Source of the DNA: DASTOB01 sp035720425
GTDB taxonomy: Bacteria; Chloroflexota; Limnocylindria; Limnocylindrales; CSP1-4
NCBI GenBank assembly: GCA_035720425.1
Contig: DASTOB010000007.1
Coordinates: 1 to 6,654 of the forward strand
Length of the DNA stretch: 6,654 nt
Direction: 5' to 3'
Made by a program: the position numbers and the translations under genes. The notes beneath the pieces were generated by a model. It had not been told where the DNA came from. It saw nothing but the letters and a program-made list of their open reading frames with translations, and did not search any database. The stretch's first letter is position 1; each line of letters begins with the position of its first letter. Of the stretch, positions 5,536 through 6,654 are shown piece after piece.

Positions 5536-6383
5536 GTGTGGAACCCGCGTCCCGTCTTCTGGCCGAGGTGCCCGACCGTGACGAGCTCTTCCAGCACGCG
5601 CGGCGGCCGGAACTGCTCCCCGCCGAGTCCCTCGTGGAGGACCCGCAGGATCCCGAGACAGACGTCGAGCCCGATGAAGTCGGCCAGCTCGAGCGGGCCC
5701 ATCGGGTGGTTGAGGCCCACCTTCGCCCCAGTGTCGATGTCGTCGGCCGTCCCGAGGCCCTCCTCGTACGCGCGCATCGCCTCGGCGAGCAGCGGCATGA
5801 GGACGCGGTTGACGATGAAGCCCGGTCGGTCGGCGGACACGATGACCTGCTTGCCCATCTCGGCCGCGAGAGCGCGGATGGCCGCCTCGGTTCCATCGTC
5901 CGTGTCGGAGCTCCGGATCAGCTCGATGAGCGGCATGACTGGCACCGGGCTGAAGAAGTGCATCCCGACGAAGCGGGCGCGCCGTTCCGCCGATACGGCC
6001 GCGGCGAGGAGGTCGATCGAGATCGATGACGTGTTCGTGGCGAAGATCGCATCGCCGGGCGCGTGGCGGTCGAGGTCCGCCCACAGCCGGCGTTTGACAT
6101 CCGCGTCCTCGAACACGGCCTCGATGACGAGATCCGCGTCGGCCGCCCGGGCGAGATCGTCGGTCGCCTCGATCCGATCAAGCGTGGCCGACCGCTCGTC
6201 GTCGGTCAGTCGGCCCTTCGCGACCGCTCGATCGAGATTGCCGGCGATCCGCGCCCGGCCGGCGTCCGCCCGCGCGAGGTCCGGCTCGTAGAGGATCACG
6301 CGCCTCTCGATCGCCGCATGGACCTGGGCGATCCCATGGCCCATCAACCCGGCCCCCGCCACGAACACCCGCTCGATCGACAT
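5523..6383 (-). CDS. 3-hydroxyacyl-CoA dehydrogenase (3-hydroxybutyryl-CoA dehydrogenase type)
   Basis: A 286-residue stand-alone enzyme, the usual length of the single-function family (about 280-290). It oxidises 3-hydroxyacyl-CoA to 3-ketoacyl-CoA with NAD(P)+, or does the reverse, in beta-oxidation-like pathways. The N-terminal Rossmann fold begins VFVAGAGLMGHGIAQ (6-20) with GxGxxG, and Glu33 near the second strand end is consistent with NAD. Catalytic residues align with the known family: Ser119 (TNTSS), His142 (GMHFFSPVP), Glu154 (PLIELI) and Asn192 (GFIVNR). The C-terminal domain has NHPMGPLELADFIGLDV (225-241) and ends GRGFHTYPR. The reading frame is open further upstream, but the ATG at 6383 gives the correct family N-terminus. 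It lies 10 bp after the MFS stop, so the two are probably co-transcribed, and it overlaps the kinase 3' end by 13 bp on the opposite strand. Its product would be the substrate of a thiolase such as the one at 201-1457. 3-Hydroxybutyryl-CoA or 3-hydroxyadipyl-CoA are both possible substrates. Confidence 0.95.
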   Translation of the reverse strand: MSIERVFVAGAGLMGHGIAQVHAAIERRVILYEPDLARADAGRARIAGNLDRAVAKGRLTDDERSATLDRIEATDDLARAADADLVIEAVFEDADVKRRLWADLDRHAPGDAIFATNTSSISIDLLAAAVSAERRARFVGMHFFSPVPVMPLIELIRSSDTDDGTEAAIRALAAEMGKQVIVSADRPGFIVNRVLMPLLAEAMRAYEEGLGTADDIDTGAKVGLNHPMGPLELADFIGLDVCLGILRVLHEGLGGEQFRPPRVLEELVTVGHLGQKTGRGFHTYPR

Positions 6384-6390
6384 GGTCCGC

Positions 6391-6396
6391 AGCCTA
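6391..6396 (-). promoter_or_regulatory. candidate internal -10 box of 3-hydroxyacyl-CoA dehydrogenase
   Basis: On the minus strand TAGGCT fits TANNNT and ends 7 nt before the ATG at 6383. Its TAG is also the stop codon of the MFS gene. A GAGGT stretch just upstream could instead act as a ribosome binding site, but at about 12 nt from the ATG the spacing is long. So the gene may have an internal leaderless promoter, or be read through from the MFS gene, or both. Confidence 0.3.
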
Positions 6397-6654
6397 CCTC
6401 GCGATCGCCGGGTGTGACTCGACGAGCGAGCCCCGGCGCGCGACGAGCAGGCCGCTGGCGAGGATCGCGAGGGCGGCGGAGATGAGGAACGTCGGCCCGT
6501 AGCCCGTCGACCGCGCAATGAGGCCGATCACGACCGGCGCGACCCCGAACGCGAGGTCGAGGAATACCGTGGCCGTGCCGACGACCGTGCCGCGCTCCGT
6601 CTCGGGGACGCGCGACACGGCGAGGGCGAGCAGCGCCGGCATCGTGAACGCCAC
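6394..6654 (-). CDS. MFS transporter, C-terminal part (runs off right edge)
   Basis: The last 86 codons of a membrane protein whose beginning lies beyond the right edge; the reading frame is still open at base 6654. The visible part reads as the final helices of a major facilitator superfamily permease. There is a hydrophobic stretch ending near Val14, then the cytoplasmic-loop motif PETERGTVVG (17-26), then a helix containing FLDLAFGVAPVVIGLIA (31-47), then GYGPTFLISAALAILASGLL (51-70), and a short charged tail VARRGSLVESHPAIAR. The ERG-loop followed by DxxFGxxP and a last helix after GYG is common in MFS_1 drug- or metabolite-efflux permeases. The substrate cannot be inferred. It is the upstream neighbour of the 3-hydroxyacyl-CoA dehydrogenase, with a 10-bp gap, and they are probably one transcript. 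The GTG at the window edge should not be taken as its start. Confidence 0.8.
   Translation of the reverse strand: MAFTMPALLALAVSRVPETERGTVVGTATVFLDLAFGVAPVVIGLIARSTGYGPTFLISAALAILASGLLVARRGSLVESHPAIAR

Noticed and set aside
3375..6029. 884-codon plus-strand frame across the kinase and into the dehydrogenase region
   Set aside because: It is a +1-type shadow of the kinase with an Arg-rich translation. It runs through the kinase stop and antisense to the dehydrogenase with no domain.
4048..6084. 678-codon minus-strand frame
   Set aside because: It is antisense to the kinase and out of frame with the 3-hydroxyacyl-CoA dehydrogenase. No motifs were found, and high GC explains its length.
6384..6518. 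N-terminal extension of the 3-hydroxyacyl-CoA dehydrogenase frame
   Set aside because: It overlaps the MFS coding region and is Arg/Ser-rich. The family N-terminus (a few residues before the Rossmann GxGxxG) begins at ATG 6383.
1..6654. CRISPR arrays, tRNA, rRNA or transposase genes
   Set aside because: No regularly spaced identical repeats with unique spacers, no cloverleaf or rRNA-like stretch, and no transposase motif were seen. The repeats present are short tandem or palindromic units described above.

Overview
The window is high-GC DNA (roughly 70% by eye) with strong G/C bias at third codon positions, frequent GATCG words and almost no Shine-Dalgarno sequences. This fits a high-GC bacterium of the Chloroflexota (for example Limnocylindria-like) or Actinomycetota type. 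That assignment is inferred from composition and gene style, not from a marker gene.

Layout, left to right. (1) Bases 1-175, minus strand: the first 58 codons of an aldehyde dehydrogenase that runs off the left edge. (2) 201-1457, minus strand: a complete thiolase (acetyl-CoA acyltransferase), the upstream partner of the aldehyde dehydrogenase. The junction between them carries a 29-bp-period duplication that copied the stop/start overlap. (3) 1458-1589: a divergent promoter region with a degenerate 11-bp-period repeat array. (4) 1590-2345, plus strand: an XRE-type helix-turn-helix protein fused to a predicted PD-(D/E)XK nuclease-fold domain. (5) 2238-2412: a large imperfect inverted repeat spanning the end of that gene and the start of the next intergenic region. 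The region continues with an 18-bp direct repeat and a promoter. (6) 2554-5535, plus strand: a soluble hybrid histidine kinase (PAS-GAF-GAF-PAS-HisKA-HATPase-REC), with a 21-bp tandem duplication in the linker before the receiver. (7) 5523-6383, minus strand: a 3-hydroxyacyl-CoA dehydrogenase, overlapping the kinase tail-to-tail by 13 bp. (8) 6394-6654, minus strand: the C-terminal end of an MFS transporter, 10 bp upstream of the dehydrogenase.

The minus-strand genes form a plausible catabolic set: a transporter, a 3-hydroxyacyl-CoA dehydrogenase, a thiolase and an aldehyde dehydrogenase. The dehydrogenase and thiolase catalyse the last two steps of a beta-oxidation-like spiral. Two plus-strand regulatory or signalling genes (XRE-nuclease and hybrid kinase) lie between the two halves. 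They may have been inserted into one ancestral operon or may regulate the flanking genes.

Four gene starts have an ANNNT-type -10 hexamer 7-9 nt upstream, three of them full TANNNT, which points to leaderless transcripts. The features least explained by standard annotation are the 11-bp operator-like array, the XRE-nuclease fusion, the 175-bp palindromic element and the duplicated stop/start junction.
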